Positions 27,890 through 36,463 of a DNA stretch of 64,000 nt are shown here, piece by piece. Position 1 is the stretch's first letter. Every line of letters starts with the position of its first letter. Origin of the DNA: Myxococcus stipitatus (GTDB lineage: Bacteria; Myxococcota; Myxococcia; Myxococcales; Myxococcaceae); NCBI RefSeq assembly GCF_021412625.1, contig NZ_JAKCFI010000017.1, positions 62,001-126,000 of the forward strand, written 5' to 3'. The notes beneath the pieces are model-generated. The model worked only from the letters and a program-made list of their open reading frames with translations, ran no database searches and was not told where the DNA came from. Made by a program: the position numbers and the translations under genes.

Positions 27890-30871
27890 ATGCGCAAGGG
27901 GATCCTCATAGGAGTGGCGCTGGCCCTGGTGGCGCTCGGAGCGACGTGGCTCTGGAGCCGCCCGGGGGCGGACTCGCGAGCGGCGGTGGCCTCGCGAGGT
28001 CCATCCTCCGTGTCCAAGGGCCTGCCGGACTTCGCCGCGGTGGAGGTCTCCTCGGGCGAACGGGAGGGGCTGTCGCTCACGGGCCGCGTCCTGGACCCCT
28101 CGGGGCGTCCGGTGGCGGACGCGGAGGTCTTCCTCGCCGCGAGCGCCGAGCGGACGCTGGTGGACGTGCGCTGCGACGAATGTGGCCAGGCCCTGCTGTC
28201 CTGTCAGGCGCACGAGACGGCGCTCCACACGCTCGCCTTCTTCGAGCAGCAGCGGGGCTTCCTCACGCCGCGCGCGACCGCGCGGACCGACGGCGAGGGG
28301 CGCTTCCGCTTCGCGCACCTGGTGGGGGTCTCCTTCTCCGTCTGGGCCAGGGCCCCGGGGCTGGGCGTCGCGTCGAGGGATCGCGCCGCGCCGGGAGACC
28401 CGGTGGAGCTGTTCCTGCCGCCGCTGCGGAGCCTGCGGGGCCAGGTGGTGGACGAGGCGGGGCAGCCGGTCCGGTCCGCCCGCGTGCACGCGGTGTCCCG
28501 CAAGGTGCCGCTGCCGTTCGAGGCGGAGTCGGGGGCCGACGGGAGCTTCTCCCTGGAGGGGCTGGGCGAGGGACCGTTCTACGTCCTCGCGATGGCGGAG
28601 GGATACGTGCCTGCCGTGGAGGCGCAGGTGGAGGCGGGCTCGCAGCCCGTGCGCCTGCGGCTCACCCCGGCCCGGACGCTGGAGGTCCGCGTCGTGCGCG
28701 ACGGGAAGCCCGCGGCGGCCACGGTGCGGCTGCGCGCCGACCACCTCTCCCGCGAGCTGCGCACGGAAGGGGAGCTGGTTCGCTTCACCGGCCTCTATCC
28801 GGACGAGCTGGTGGTGACCGCGGAGGCGCCCGGGCTGGGCTCGATTCCGCGCACGCTGACGCTCGACGCGCGCGTCACGCAGGTGACGCTGCAGCTGGAG
28901 GTCGCGGGCAAGCTGCTCGTCACGGTGGTGGACGAGGAGGGGCAGCCGGTCCCCAACCCCCAGCTCGTCCTGCTCACCGCGCACGGCGACCTGGTGCGCA
29001 GCGAGAAGGGGGCCACCGGGACGCTCGTCGAATTGGGCCCGCTGGCGGCCGGCGACTATCTGTTGGAGGGCCGGGCGGAGGGCTTCCGCGAGGCCCAGGT
29101 GCCGGCCCGCGTGGGGCCGGGCGAGACGTCGGTGGAGCTGGAGCTCCAGCGGGCGACGATCATCACCGGCCGGGTCATGGACCAGTATGGTCGACCGGCG
29201 CCGCGTGTGTCGGTGCTCGTCCAGCCCACCGGGGAGGCGGTCCTCGCGGACGAGGACGGCAACTTCGTGGCGCAGGTGCCGTCGGCGGGGCTGTACGAAC
29301 TGCACGCGCACCACTCCGAGTGGGGCGGTGGGCAGCTGAAGGTCACGGCGCCGGCGACCGGCGTCGAGCTGTCGCTGGAGCCGCATGCCGCGTTGGAGGT
29401 GACGGTGACGTCCTCGGGCCGGCGCGTCGAGGGCGCGGACGTGGTGCTCTGGGTGGACCAGGAGGGCATCTTCCGCAGCGACCGCTCCTCGGGACCGGAC
29501 GGAGTGGTGCCCATGCGAGGTCTGCCGGAGGGCACGTACACGATGGTGGCCTCGCACCCGGACCATCAGCCGTCGGAGCGTCGGCAGGTGACGGTGGTGG
29601 AGGGGCAGACGCTGAAGCTCGAGGCGGAGCTGAAGCCCGGGGCGCCGCTGACGGGCGACGTGCAGGACACGGAGGGCGCGCCCGTGTCGGGCGTCTCCCT
29701 GCTCGTGGTGCCGCGCGGCGCGGAGCCGGTGCAGAGCGACGCGCGCGGGCACTTCGAGTTCCGTTCGCTCCGGCCGGATCGCGGCTACCGCGTGGAGGCG
29801 AAGCACCCGGGCTACGACCAGGTGGAGCGCGCCGAGGGCAAGGCGGGCGGTCCTCCCGTGAAGGTGGTGTTGAAGAAGCGGGACGTCTACCGGGGCCGCG
29901 TCGTGGGGAGCGACGGAGCCGTCGTCCGGCGCTTCCGCGTGGACGAGCACCACGTGGACCATCCCGAAGGGCAGTTCGAGCTGCCGTTGCCCACGGCGGG
30001 AGAGCGCGTCATCGCGGCGGTGGACGCGCCGGGCTACGAGCCGCTCATGGTGGACCGGCCGGCGACGCAGAACGACCTGGGTGAGCTGGTGCTGGAGAAG
30101 CTGCCCAGCGTCTCCGGCCTGGTGAAGGACGCGGGCGGCGGCCCCGTCCCGGACGCCGTCGTCACGTGCGAGGTCTGCGAGGAGTCGGTGCTGACGGGGC
30201 CGGATGGCCGGTTCACGCTGGCCAGCCCTCCCTATGTCGCGCGCTACGCGGTGACGGCGCGCAAGGGGCGCTTGAGCGGGACGCAGCAGGTGGAGCGCGG
30301 GGCGCGCGGGCCGCTGGAGCTGACGCTGCGACAGGCGACGCGGTTGAGCGGGCGGGTGTTCCTCGCGGGAGGCCAGCCCGCGGCGGGCATCGAGGTGGCG
30401 GCGATGAATGGCGACCGGGGCGAGCCGCTGACGCTGGTGACGGGGCCGGATGGTTCGTACTCCGTGGACGCGGCGCCGGGCAGCTACCGCTTCATGCTGG
30501 GCGCGGGGCGGGAGTTCTCCGGCGAGCCGGCCATCGTGGTGCAGGTCTCCGGGGAGCAGATGCGCCTGGACCTGGGCCCGGCGCCGGGGACGGCCTCGCT
30601 CACCGTGCAGCTCAAGCCCGAGCGCGGCAAGGCGCTGTGGGTCGTCGCGGGAGAGCTCCCCCCGTTGGGGGCGTCGCCCTCGCAGGAGCTGCTGCGCTCG
30701 CGCTGGGCGCAGCTGGTCTACCAGCCCCGGTCCGAGCAGGTGGTGGTCACCGGGCTCGCGCCCGGGCGCTACACCGTGGTGTGGGGCGCCTTCCACGTGG
30801 AGACGCCCGGAGGGCCCGAGGTGCGCGTGGTGGACGTCCCCTCCCGGGGGGAGCTGTCGTTGGTCCGGTAG
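27890..30871 (+). CDS. Giant exported protein of carboxypeptidase-regulatory-like repeats
   Basis: 993 residues. An N-terminal membrane anchor or signal (about 5-23) is followed by about ten Ig-like units of the CarboxypepD_reg/Cna-B type; each has the pattern G.V.D..G.P...A.V....TG.DG.F.....P..Y.......GY. A CDEC...C motif near residue 85-98 and TCEVCEE near 762 hint at metal binding or disulfides. No enzyme domain is visible. Such proteins are probably adhesive or structural surface proteins. A paralogue-like gene of the same architecture is at 57863-59797. ATG 27890 and GTG 27884 are both possible starts; neither has a good ribosome site. Confidence 0.85.
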   Translation: MRKGILIGVALALVALGATWLWSRPGADSRAAVASRGPSSVSKGLPDFAAVEVSSGEREGLSLTGRVLDPSGRPVADAEVFLAASAERTLVDVRCDECGQALLSCQAHETALHTLAFFEQQRGFLTPRATARTDGEGRFRFAHLVGVSFSVWARAPGLGVASRDRAAPGDPVELFLPPLRSLRGQVVDEAGQPVRSARVHAVSRKVPLPFEAESGADGSFSLEGLGEGPFYVLAMAEGYVPAVEAQVEAGSQPVRLRLTPARTLEVRVVRDGKPAAATVRLRADHLSRELRTEGELVRFTGLYPDELVVTAEAPGLGSIPRTLTLDARVTQVTLQLEVAGKLLVTVVDEEGQPVPNPQLVLLTAHGDLVRSEKGATGTLVELGPLAAGDYLLEGRAEGFREAQVPARVGPGETSVELELQRATIITGRVMDQYGRPAPRVSVLVQPTGEAVLADEDGNFVAQVPSAGLYELHAHHSEWGGGQLKVTAPATGVELSLEPHAALEVTVTSSGRRVEGADVVLWVDQEGIFRSDRSSGPDGVVPMRGLPEGTYTMVASHPDHQPSERRQVTVVEGQTLKLEAELKPGAPLTGDVQDTEGAPVSGVSLLVVPRGAEPVQSDARGHFEFRSLRPDRGYRVEAKHPGYDQVERAEGKAGGPPVKVVLKKRDVYRGRVVGSDGAVVRRFRVDEHHVDHPEGQFELPLPTAGERVIAAVDAPGYEPLMVDRPATQNDLGELVLEKLPSVSGLVKDAGGGPVPDAVVTCEVCEESVLTGPDGRFTLASPPYVARYAVTARKGRLSGTQQVERGARGPLELTLRQATRLSGRVFLAGGQPAAGIEVAAMNGDRGEPLTLVTGPDGSYSVDAAPGSYRFMLGAGREFSGEPAIVVQVSGEQMRLDLGPAPGTASLTVQLKPERGKALWVVAGELPPLGASPSQELLRSRWAQLVYQPRSEQVVVTGLAPGRYTVVWGAFHVETPGGPEVRVVDVPSRGELSLVR

Positions 30872-30936
30872 CGGATCGCCGTCATGCCTCGCCGCGTCGG
30901 GTTGCGATGGGGCGCCCGGCCGCATTAGGTAGCCGC

Positions 30937-32172
30937 ATGGACGCATCGGCACTGAAGGGCCGTCGCATCATCGTGGGCGTGGGCGGCGGCATCGCCGCGT
31001 ACAAGGCGTGTGAGCTGGTGCGCGAGCTGGGGCGCGCCGGCGCCGAGGTCCGGGTGGCCATGACGGAGGCGGCGCGGCAGTTCGTCACCCCGCTGACCTT
31101 CCAGGCGCTCAGCGGGCACCCCGTCCTCACGGACTATTTCGACCCCTCGCAGGAGGGGAACTTCGGCCACCTCGACCTCGCGCGCTGGGCGGAGGCCTTC
31201 GTGGTCGCTCCCGCGACGGCGGACCTGCTGGCGCGGCTGCGCGCGGGCATGGCGAACGACGCGGTGACGACGTCGCTGCTCGCCTTCCGGGGCCCCGTCG
31301 TGCTGGCCCCGGCGATGAACGTCGCCATGTGGGACAACGCGATGACGCAGGAGAACGTCGCGGCCCTGTTGTCGCACAAGCGCTTCACGATGGTCGGCCC
31401 CGGAGCGGGGCTGCTGGCCTGTGGCGACGTGGGGGAGGGGCGGCTGGCAGATGTGCCCAACATCGTCGCGGCGGTGGCGGCGCGGTTCTCGCCCGGGCCG
31501 CTGGCGGGCAGGCGCGTGCTGCTGACGGCGGGGCCCACGCGTGAGTTCCTCGACCCCGTCCGCTTCATCTCGAACCCCTCCACCGGGAAGATGGGCCTGG
31601 CGCTCGCGCACGCGGCCAGGTCTCAGGGCGCCACCGTGACGCTGGTGCTGGGGCCGGTGGGGGCGGTGGACCGGACGGGCCTGGAGGTGGTGGACGTGGT
31701 GTCCGCGGAGGACATGGCTCGCGAGGTGCTTTCGCGCGTCGAGGCCGCGGACGTCTTCATCGCCACGGCGGCGGTGAGTGACTGGCGCCCCGAGACGCGG
31801 GCGCCGCAGAAGGTGAAGAAGGGCGCGACGCCCGCTCCGGAGAACCTGCGCCTGGTGCGCACGCCGGACGTGCTCGCGGAGGCGTCCAGGCGGGTGGCGG
31901 GACAGGGCCACAGGCCGTTGCTGGTGGGCTTCGCCGCGGAGACGGAGCGGGTCGAAGAGCACGCGCGCGAGAAGCTGGAGCGCAAGGGTCTGGACGCCAT
32001 CGTCGCCAACGACGTCACGGCTCCCGGCGCGGGGTTCGGGACGGAGACCAACCGGGTGACGGTGTTGACGCGCTCGGGAGCGCGACAGGAGCTCCAGGGG
32101 AGCAAGGACGCCGTGGCCCGGGGCATCCTCGACCTCTTGCGAACCCTCCCTCGACCGGGGCAGGGCGGGTGA
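30937..32172 (+). CDS. coaBC: Bifunctional phosphopantothenoylcysteine decarboxylase/synthetase
   Basis: 411 residues. It makes 4'-phosphopantetheine from 4'-phosphopantothenate in two steps of coenzyme A synthesis. The CoaC half (1-185) has the flavin/active-site motifs GHLDLARW (catalytic His), PAMNVAMW and LACGDVGEGRL (active-site Cys); the CoaB half (190-405) has the nucleotide site TAGPTREFLDPVRFISN and the lysines of KVKK. Both active sites are intact. It begins 65 bases after the giant repeat protein gene. Confidence 0.96.
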   Translation: MDASALKGRRIIVGVGGGIAAYKACELVRELGRAGAEVRVAMTEAARQFVTPLTFQALSGHPVLTDYFDPSQEGNFGHLDLARWAEAFVVAPATADLLARLRAGMANDAVTTSLLAFRGPVVLAPAMNVAMWDNAMTQENVAALLSHKRFTMVGPGAGLLACGDVGEGRLADVPNIVAAVAARFSPGPLAGRRVLLTAGPTREFLDPVRFISNPSTGKMGLALAHAARSQGATVTLVLGPVGAVDRTGLEVVDVVSAEDMAREVLSRVEAADVFIATAAVSDWRPETRAPQKVKKGATPAPENLRLVRTPDVLAEASRRVAGQGHRPLLVGFAAETERVEEHAREKLERKGLDAIVANDVTAPGAGFGTETNRVTVLTRSGARQELQGSKDAVARGILDLLRTLPRPGQGG

Positions 32173-32343
32173 AGGGCCTCCCCGGGGTGTGGGCTCGCTC
32201 GGACGCTCCGGGCCTGTGACGCGATGTGCGAGAGGGCGCGGTGGCGCCGGAGGCTGGGGCGGCGGGGCGGTCCAGGGGGACTGGACGCGGTCGATGACCG
32301 CTTCCTTGCGCCCGGGCGCCGCGTCCGATACCGATCCACCACC

Positions 32344-33378
32344 GTGAACGACGACTCGCCCGAAGCCTCGCTGGACATGAGCGCCGTGCTCGAGGACGTC
32401 CGCCGTCACCTGCTCTGGCAGGAGGACGCGGCCGGCCGGGTGCTGATGATCGACGCGAAGGCGGCGGCCGAGCTGCAGCGCCTGACGCCGTCCCTGCGCT
32501 CTCGCTTCTCGCGGCCCCCTTCGGAGCCCACCCAGGCCCCCGCGCCCGTCGCTCCGCCGGCCAGCTTGCGCCCGGCCGCTCCACCCGAGCCCACGGCGGA
32601 CCGCGCGGCCCCACCGCCCACGAGGCCCCTGGAGCCGTCCGTTCGTCCGCCCGCGCCGGTGGCGGCGCCCCCGTCGCGTCCAGGCCCCCCGCCCGCGGCG
32701 GGGATGAGCCGCGCGCCGGCCGCGCGTCCCCCCGCTCCAGGCATGCTGCTCGACGTGCCCCCCCAGGCGGCGCGAGCGTCCGCCGCCCTCCCCGGAGTGG
32801 TGGATGGCGAGCGTCCGACGCTGGACCAGGTCCGGCGCGAGCTGGGGGATTGCCGTCGCTGCAAGCTGTGCTCGGGGCGGAAGAACATCGTGTTCGGGTC
32901 GGGAAACCCCCGCGCGCAGCTCGTCTTCGTGGGCGAGGGTCCGGGTGAGAACGAGGACCTGCAGGGTGTGCCCTTCGTGGGCGCGGCGGGCGAGCTGCTG
33001 ACGAAGATGATCGAGGCGATGGGGTTCCGCCGCGACGACGTCTACATCTGCAACGTGGTGAAGTGCCGTCCTCCGGGCAACCGCAACCCGGAGCCCGACG
33101 AAATCGAGGCGTGCGAGCCGTTCCTGCGCGCCCAACTGGCGGCCATCCAGCCCAAGGTGGTGGTGGCGCTGGGCAAGTTCGCGGCGCAGACGCTGCTGCG
33201 CGACTCGACGCCCATCACGCGCATGCGTGGCAACTGGCGGGTCTACGAGGGCATCCAGCTCATGCCCACGTTCCACCCCGCGTACCTGCTCCGCAACCCG
33301 GCGGAGAAGCGCAACGCGTGGGCGGACCTGCAAGCGGTGATGAAGGTATTCGGCAAGAACCCGGGCTCGCGCACCTAG
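32344..33378 (+). CDS. 4Fe-4S uracil-DNA glycosylase, family 4, with Pro-rich N-terminal extension
   Basis: 344 residues, much longer than usual for this family because of an N-terminal region of about 155 residues that contains a short helical part (10-50) and a Pro/Ala/Arg-rich linker (56-150). The catalytic domain has GEGPGENEDLQG.PFVG (about 197-213), the iron-sulfur cysteines (C170, C173, KCRPP, EACEPF) and the HPAYLL motif. It removes uracil from DNA. The order helix-linker-enzyme resembles the N-terminal docking regions that bring UDGs to replication proteins; that is an inference. GTG 32344 is the best-placed start. Confidence 0.93.
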   Translation: MNDDSPEASLDMSAVLEDVRRHLLWQEDAAGRVLMIDAKAAAELQRLTPSLRSRFSRPPSEPTQAPAPVAPPASLRPAAPPEPTADRAAPPPTRPLEPSVRPPAPVAAPPSRPGPPPAAGMSRAPAARPPAPGMLLDVPPQAARASAALPGVVDGERPTLDQVRRELGDCRRCKLCSGRKNIVFGSGNPRAQLVFVGEGPGENEDLQGVPFVGAAGELLTKMIEAMGFRRDDVYICNVVKCRPPGNRNPEPDEIEACEPFLRAQLAAIQPKVVVALGKFAAQTLLRDSTPITRMRGNWRVYEGIQLMPTFHPAYLLRNPAEKRNAWADLQAVMKVFGKNPGSRT

Positions 33379-33401
33379 CGGGCGGCCGGGGGGGAGGCAC
33401 G

Positions 33402-34409
33402 ATGAAGGGATTGCTGGAGACGCGCGAGGTGCACTCGCCCGCGCTGGAGTCCAACCCGCTGGGCGACCCGGCGCGGCGGCGGCTCACCGTGTACCTGCCG
33501 CCGGGCTACGGGGAGGGGGACCGGCGTTATCCGACCGCCTACTTCCTGCACGCCTTCGGCAACAGCGGGGGCACGTGGACGAACGCGTCCGGCTTCGGCC
33601 TCACCGTGCCGGAGCGGCTCGACGCGCTCATCGAGTCCGGCGCGGTGCCGCCGGTGGTGGGGGTGTTCCCCGACGGCTGGACGTCGCTCGGCGGGAGCCA
33701 GTGGATCAACAGCGACGCCATCGGCCGCTATCGCGACTACCTGGCCAAGGACGTGGTGGGCTTCGTGGACCGCACGTTCCGCACGCTGCCCAAGGCGGCG
33801 GCGCGCGCGGTGCTGGGGCACAGCTCCGGCGGCTACGGCGCGTTGGTGATGGGGCGCTATCACCCGGAGCTGTTCTCGCACCTGGGCGCGCACTCGGCGG
33901 ATGCCTACTTCGAGTACTGCTATCTGCCGGACCTGCCGAAGGCCGCGGGCTCGCTGCTGAAGTCCGGTGGCGTGGAGGCGTGGCAGACCGAGTTCCGCAA
34001 GCGCGTGCGCGAGACGAAGATGCGCGGCGACGACTTCCCGGTGGTGAACACGCTCGCGATGGCCGCCGCGTACTCTCCGAAGAAGGGGGAGCCGCTCAAC
34101 CTGGAGCTGCCCTTCGACGCGCAGACGGGCCGGTTGAAGCTGGACGTGTGGAACCGGTGGCTGGTCCATGACCCGGTGCGCTTCGTGCCCAAGTTCCTGG
34201 ACGCCTTCAAGAAGCTCAAGACGCTCTTCCTCGACTGTGGCACGCGCGACGAGTTCAACATCCGCTGGGGCACGCGCATGCTCGCCGACGACCTCAAGAA
34301 CGCGGGCCTCGAGCTGGTGCACGAGGAGTTCGAGGACGGGCATTCGGGCGTGTCCTACCGCTTCGAGCGGTCGCTCGCGGTGCTGCTGCCCCGGCTCGCG
34401 CGGGAATAG
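33402..34409 (+). CDS. Esterase of the esterase D / antigen 85 type
   Basis: 335 residues, alpha/beta hydrolase of the PF00756 (putative esterase) group. The nucleophile motif GHSSGGYGA and oxyanion-region pattern YFLHAFGNSGGTW are clear; Asp in DCGTRDEFN and His in EDGHSGVSY fit the rest of the triad. No signal peptide is seen, so a cytoplasmic role (for example S-formylglutathione hydrolase-like or siderophore esterase-like) is possible. GGGGAGG precedes ATG 33402 by six bases. It is 23 bases after the UDG gene, probably in one transcript. Confidence 0.9.
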   Translation: MKGLLETREVHSPALESNPLGDPARRRLTVYLPPGYGEGDRRYPTAYFLHAFGNSGGTWTNASGFGLTVPERLDALIESGAVPPVVGVFPDGWTSLGGSQWINSDAIGRYRDYLAKDVVGFVDRTFRTLPKAAARAVLGHSSGGYGALVMGRYHPELFSHLGAHSADAYFEYCYLPDLPKAAGSLLKSGGVEAWQTEFRKRVRETKMRGDDFPVVNTLAMAAAYSPKKGEPLNLELPFDAQTGRLKLDVWNRWLVHDPVRFVPKFLDAFKKLKTLFLDCGTRDEFNIRWGTRMLADDLKNAGLELVHEEFEDGHSGVSYRFERSLAVLLPRLARE

Positions 34410-34417
34410 CGCGGCGC

Positions 34418-34431
34418 GTCCACGCGTGGAC
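34418..34431. repeat. Perfect 14-bp palindrome upstream of kdd
   Basis: GTCCACGCGTGGAC is its own reverse complement. It lies nine bases after the esterase stop and about 150 bases before the kdd start, a possible operator. A palindrome of this length is expected a few times by chance in 64 kb, so support is weak. Confidence 0.35.
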
Positions 34432-34580
34432 ATTGGGCTCGGGATGGCGTTTTCGCGACGTCCCGGGCCCGGGGATGCGACGTGGCGCTGGCCAATCCCC
34501 TCCCGGAGCGGATAGACGCAGGTCGGACGCGCGCCGCGCGGTGGGGCGGAGGGCGCGATGACCTTCAGGGAGACGGGAAC

Positions 34581-35612
34581 ATGAGCAACGACCTCTACGG
34601 GCTGTCTCGCGTGGTCGGCGAGAAGGGCGTGCTGCCTCAGCGCGCGAAGAAGCTGGACCCTTCGCTGCCGTGTCGCGAGTCCGAGGTGCTCATCGACGTG
34701 GAGAGCCTCAACATCGACGCCGCGTCGTTCAAGCAGATCAAGGGCGAGGTGGGCGGGGACGCGAAGCGCATCGGCGAGCGCATCCAGGAGATCGTCCGCG
34801 AGCGGGGGAAGATGCAGAACCCCGTCACGGGCTCGGGCGGCATGCTCATCGGTCGCGTGAAGGAGCTTGGCGCGAAGAGCCCGGCGCGCGAGCAGCTGAG
34901 CGTGGGAGACCGCATCGCCACCCTGGTGAGCCTGACGCTCACGCCGCTCGTCATCGAGGAGGTGAAGGCGGTCCACGCGGACATCGACCGCGTCGACATC
35001 CGGGGGCACGCGCTGCTGTTCGCCAGCGGCATCTACGCCAAGCTCCCGTCGGACATCCCGGACACGCTGGCGCTGGCGGCGCTGGACGTCTGTGGGGCGC
35101 CCGCGCTGGTGGCCCGGCACGTGCGTCCCGGGATGACGGTCGCGGTGCTGGGGGCGGGCAAGAGCGGAGCGCTGTGCCTGGCGCAGGCGCGCCGCAACCT
35201 GGAGAGCCGGGGCAAGCTCATCGCGCTGGACGTGTCCCAGGCCGCGCTCGACACGCTGTCGTCCATTGGCCTGTGTGACGTGGCGCTGAAGGTGGACGCG
35301 ACGCAGGGCGTGGATGTGATGGAGGCGGTGAGCCAGGCGACGGGCGGTCAGCTGTGCGACCTCGTCGTCAACTGCGCCAGCGTGGGGAACACGGAGATGG
35401 CCACCATCCTGTCGGTCAAGGACGGCGGTACGGCCATCTTCTTCTCGATGGCGACCAGCTTCACGGCCGCGGCGCTCGGCGCGGAGGGCGTGGGCAAGGA
35501 CGTCACGATGGTCGTGGGCAACGGCTACGTGCCCGGACATGCCTCGCTGACGCTCGCGTTGCTGCGCACGGAGCCCGCGCTCCTCCAGCTCTTCGCCACC
35601 CGCTACGTCTGA
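34581..35612 (+). CDS. kdd: L-erythro-3,5-diaminohexanoate dehydrogenase
   Basis: 343 residues. Kdd oxidises 3,5-diaminohexanoate to 3-keto-5-aminohexanoate with NAD(P), the step after lysine 5,6-aminomutase in lysine fermentation. The chain has the MDR-like layout with the Rossmann motif VLGAGKSGALC and the family-typical segments VESLNIDAASFKQI and NGYVPGHA. It is separated from the rest of the pathway (kamD onward) by the minus-strand ankyrin and catalase genes. ATG 34581 has AGGGAGA upstream. No copy of the ACCG-N6-CGGT element of the kam operon is present before it. Confidence 0.93.
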   Translation: MSNDLYGLSRVVGEKGVLPQRAKKLDPSLPCRESEVLIDVESLNIDAASFKQIKGEVGGDAKRIGERIQEIVRERGKMQNPVTGSGGMLIGRVKELGAKSPAREQLSVGDRIATLVSLTLTPLVIEEVKAVHADIDRVDIRGHALLFASGIYAKLPSDIPDTLALAALDVCGAPALVARHVRPGMTVAVLGAGKSGALCLAQARRNLESRGKLIALDVSQAALDTLSSIGLCDVALKVDATQGVDVMEAVSQATGGQLCDLVVNCASVGNTEMATILSVKDGGTAIFFSMATSFTAAALGAEGVGKDVTMVVGNGYVPGHASLTLALLRTEPALLQLFATRYV

Positions 35613-35709
35613 GCGCGGGGGGCTGGCTCCACCCGCCGGCGCCGCTTCGTCCGTCGAAGGGCGTCGCGAGCGCCGAGGCGGTGTGTGATTCCCTGGGTGG
35701 GCCGCGCGC

Positions 35710-36315
35710 TCAACGCGTGGCCGCGGCTTCGGGGGCGGGCGCCACGGGGGCCTGGGGTTGCTGGGTCCGTGCCCAGTCGCTGGCGCTTCGGCCGCTGGCG
35801 TCGCGGGCGTCCGGGGAGGCTCCCTGCTTGCGCAGCGCCTCGACCACCTCCTCGCGGCCGAAGAGCGAGGCGAACATCAGCGCCGTCTGGCCGAACGTGT
35901 TGGTCTGGTCCACGGCGCACGGCTGTTGGTTGAGCAGCGCGACGATGTCGGCGTAGCCCTTGAAGGCGGCGCCCATCAGCGCGGTGTTCCCGTGGTTGTC
36001 GCCCGCGCACGCGTCCGCGCCCGCCGCGAGCAGCGCGCGCACGGTGTCGATGTGGCCGTGATAGGCGGCGAGGATGAGGGGCGAGAAGCCGCGCTCGTTG
36101 CGGGCCTCCACGGGCGTGCCGGCCTGGATGAGCCCGGTGACGATCTCCGTGTCGCCGACCCGGGCGGCGGCGAGCAGGTAGCGCTCCGCCTCGCTCGTGG
36201 CCAGCAGGCGCCCCTGGGGGGCGGGCTCGGCGCGCAGGGACCACCACGCGACGGTGAGGACTCCGCCGACGAGCACCAGCAGGCCGATGGCTCCCATCAA
36301 CAGCTTGCGAAACAT
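35710..36315 (-). CDS. Membrane-anchored ankyrin-repeat protein, catalase partner
   Basis: 201 residues. An N-terminal membrane helix (about 5-24) is followed by about four ankyrin repeats (ERYLLAAARVGDTEIV, GFSPLILAAYHGHIDTVRALL, GNTALMGAAFKGYADIV, GQTALMFASLFGREEVV). It lies 148 bases downstream of the secreted catalase gene on the same strand. In Pseudomonas aeruginosa an ankyrin protein (AnkB) encoded after katB is needed for full catalase activity in the periplasm; the same layout here suggests the same role. GGAGG lies five bases before the ATG. Confidence 0.92.
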   Translation of the reverse strand: MFRKLLMGAIGLLVLVGGVLTVAWWSLRAEPAPQGRLLATSEAERYLLAAARVGDTEIVTGLIQAGTPVEARNERGFSPLILAAYHGHIDTVRALLAAGADACAGDNHGNTALMGAAFKGYADIVALLNQQPCAVDQTNTFGQTALMFASLFGREEVVEALRKQGASPDARDASGRSASDWARTQQPQAPVAPAPEAAATR

Positions 36316-36463
36316 GACGTCCTCCGGACGCGAACAGGGGAGGGGAGCGCGCCGCGCGGTCGATGACGACCGCTCGACCCGGTCCCGCGAGGACCTGGGA
36401 AGGGAAACAGGACAGCGGGCCCGGGAGCCCTTTCACGTCGACTCCCGGGCCGCACGGCGGACT

